DNA from: Candidatus Methylomirabilis sp.
Lineage (GTDB): Bacteria; DYJV01
Direction: 5' to 3'
Length of the DNA stretch: 6,627 nt
NCBI GenBank assembly: GCA_020722945.1
Contig: DYJV01000095.1
Span: 1-6,627, forward strand
The notes under the pieces were generated by a model. It was not told where the DNA came from. It made no database searches and was given only the letters and a program-made list of their open reading frames with translations. Position 1 is the first letter of the stretch; every line of letters starts with the position of its first letter. A program made the position numbers and the translations under genes. Of this stretch, positions 6,531 through 6,627 are shown piece by piece.

Positions 6531-6627
6531 TTTTTTAATTACAAGTGCAGGAAGAAGAGTCAGCCTTGTGAAAATTTTTCAGAATTATGGTAATGTTTAT
6601 ACTTGTGATATGAACCCATTTTTAAGT
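6517..6627 (+). CDS. N-terminus of a probable ATP-grasp (carbamoyl-phosphate-synthase-like) enzyme, cut by window
   Basis: Only 37 residues are present: a start [20 protein letters not shown], then a second strand ending in TCDMNPF. This is the pattern of the pre-ATP-grasp domain of carbamoyl-phosphate-synthase-like ATP-grasp ligases, in which [10 protein letters not shown] is followed about 15 residues later by a V-x-x-x-D-x-N/S-P strand. Such enzymes are often found in O-antigen, capsule and glycoprotein glycan loci, where they ligate a carboxylate to an amine on a sugar or small molecule. The ATP-binding and catalytic parts lie beyond the window, so the call rests on the leading strand and the context. 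The start overlaps the pglC 3' end by 14 nt and has a well-placed GGAG. Confidence 0.65.
   Translation, partial: MEKINFLITSAGRRVSLVKIFQNYGNVYTCDMNPFLS

Overview
The window is AT-rich DNA from a bacterium. It holds about 0.7 kb without a convincing complete gene, then six genes on the + strand packed so closely that they probably form one operon running off the right edge. Three of the first genes start with GTG, TTG and GTG behind Shine-Dalgarno sequences. Arginine is mostly AGA/AGG, and the PglC-type phosphoglycosyl transferase is very like the Campylobacter one. A low-GC Gram-negative such as a Deferribacterota or Campylobacterota member fits best. This assignment is tentative and rests on general resemblance, not on a marker gene.

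Region 1-715. The left edge carries an open minus-strand stretch (96 down to 1) that reads like protein but has no start codon, so it may be the truncated end of a gene. The rest is intergenic. It contains several degenerate copies of short dispersed repeats: one family built around CTGCCGACAGA, including a 7-bp hairpin at 343-360, and another built around CAATGACA/GCAATGA. There is also a long-range 8-bp inverted repeat flanking a 21-nt pyrimidine tract. No clear promoter was found.

Region 716-2954. A 14-helix-type DHA2 major facilitator transporter is followed 22 nt later by a cytoplasmic transglutaminase-like protein whose third catalytic position is not the usual Asp.

Region 2967-6627. 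A glutamine-dependent asparagine synthetase-type amidotransferase (AsnB fold) comes first. It is followed by a GT4 glycosyltransferase (4-nt overlap), a PglC-like membrane phosphoglycosyl transferase (41-nt overlap) and the N-terminus of what looks like a carbamoyl-phosphate-synthase-like ATP-grasp enzyme (14-nt overlap, cut by the window).

The right-hand genes look like the start of a surface glycan locus (O-antigen, capsule or glycoprotein glycan). In this reading PglC loads the first sugar phosphate on undecaprenyl phosphate, the GT4 enzyme extends it, and the AsnB-type and ATP-grasp enzymes make amide or similar decorations. The least explained part is the cotranscribed trio of MFS transporter, transglutaminase-like protein and AsnB-type amidotransferase. 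Superficially it recalls the protease plus cyclase pair of lasso-peptide clusters, but no precursor peptide is visible, so an unrecognised role tied to the glycan locus is more likely.
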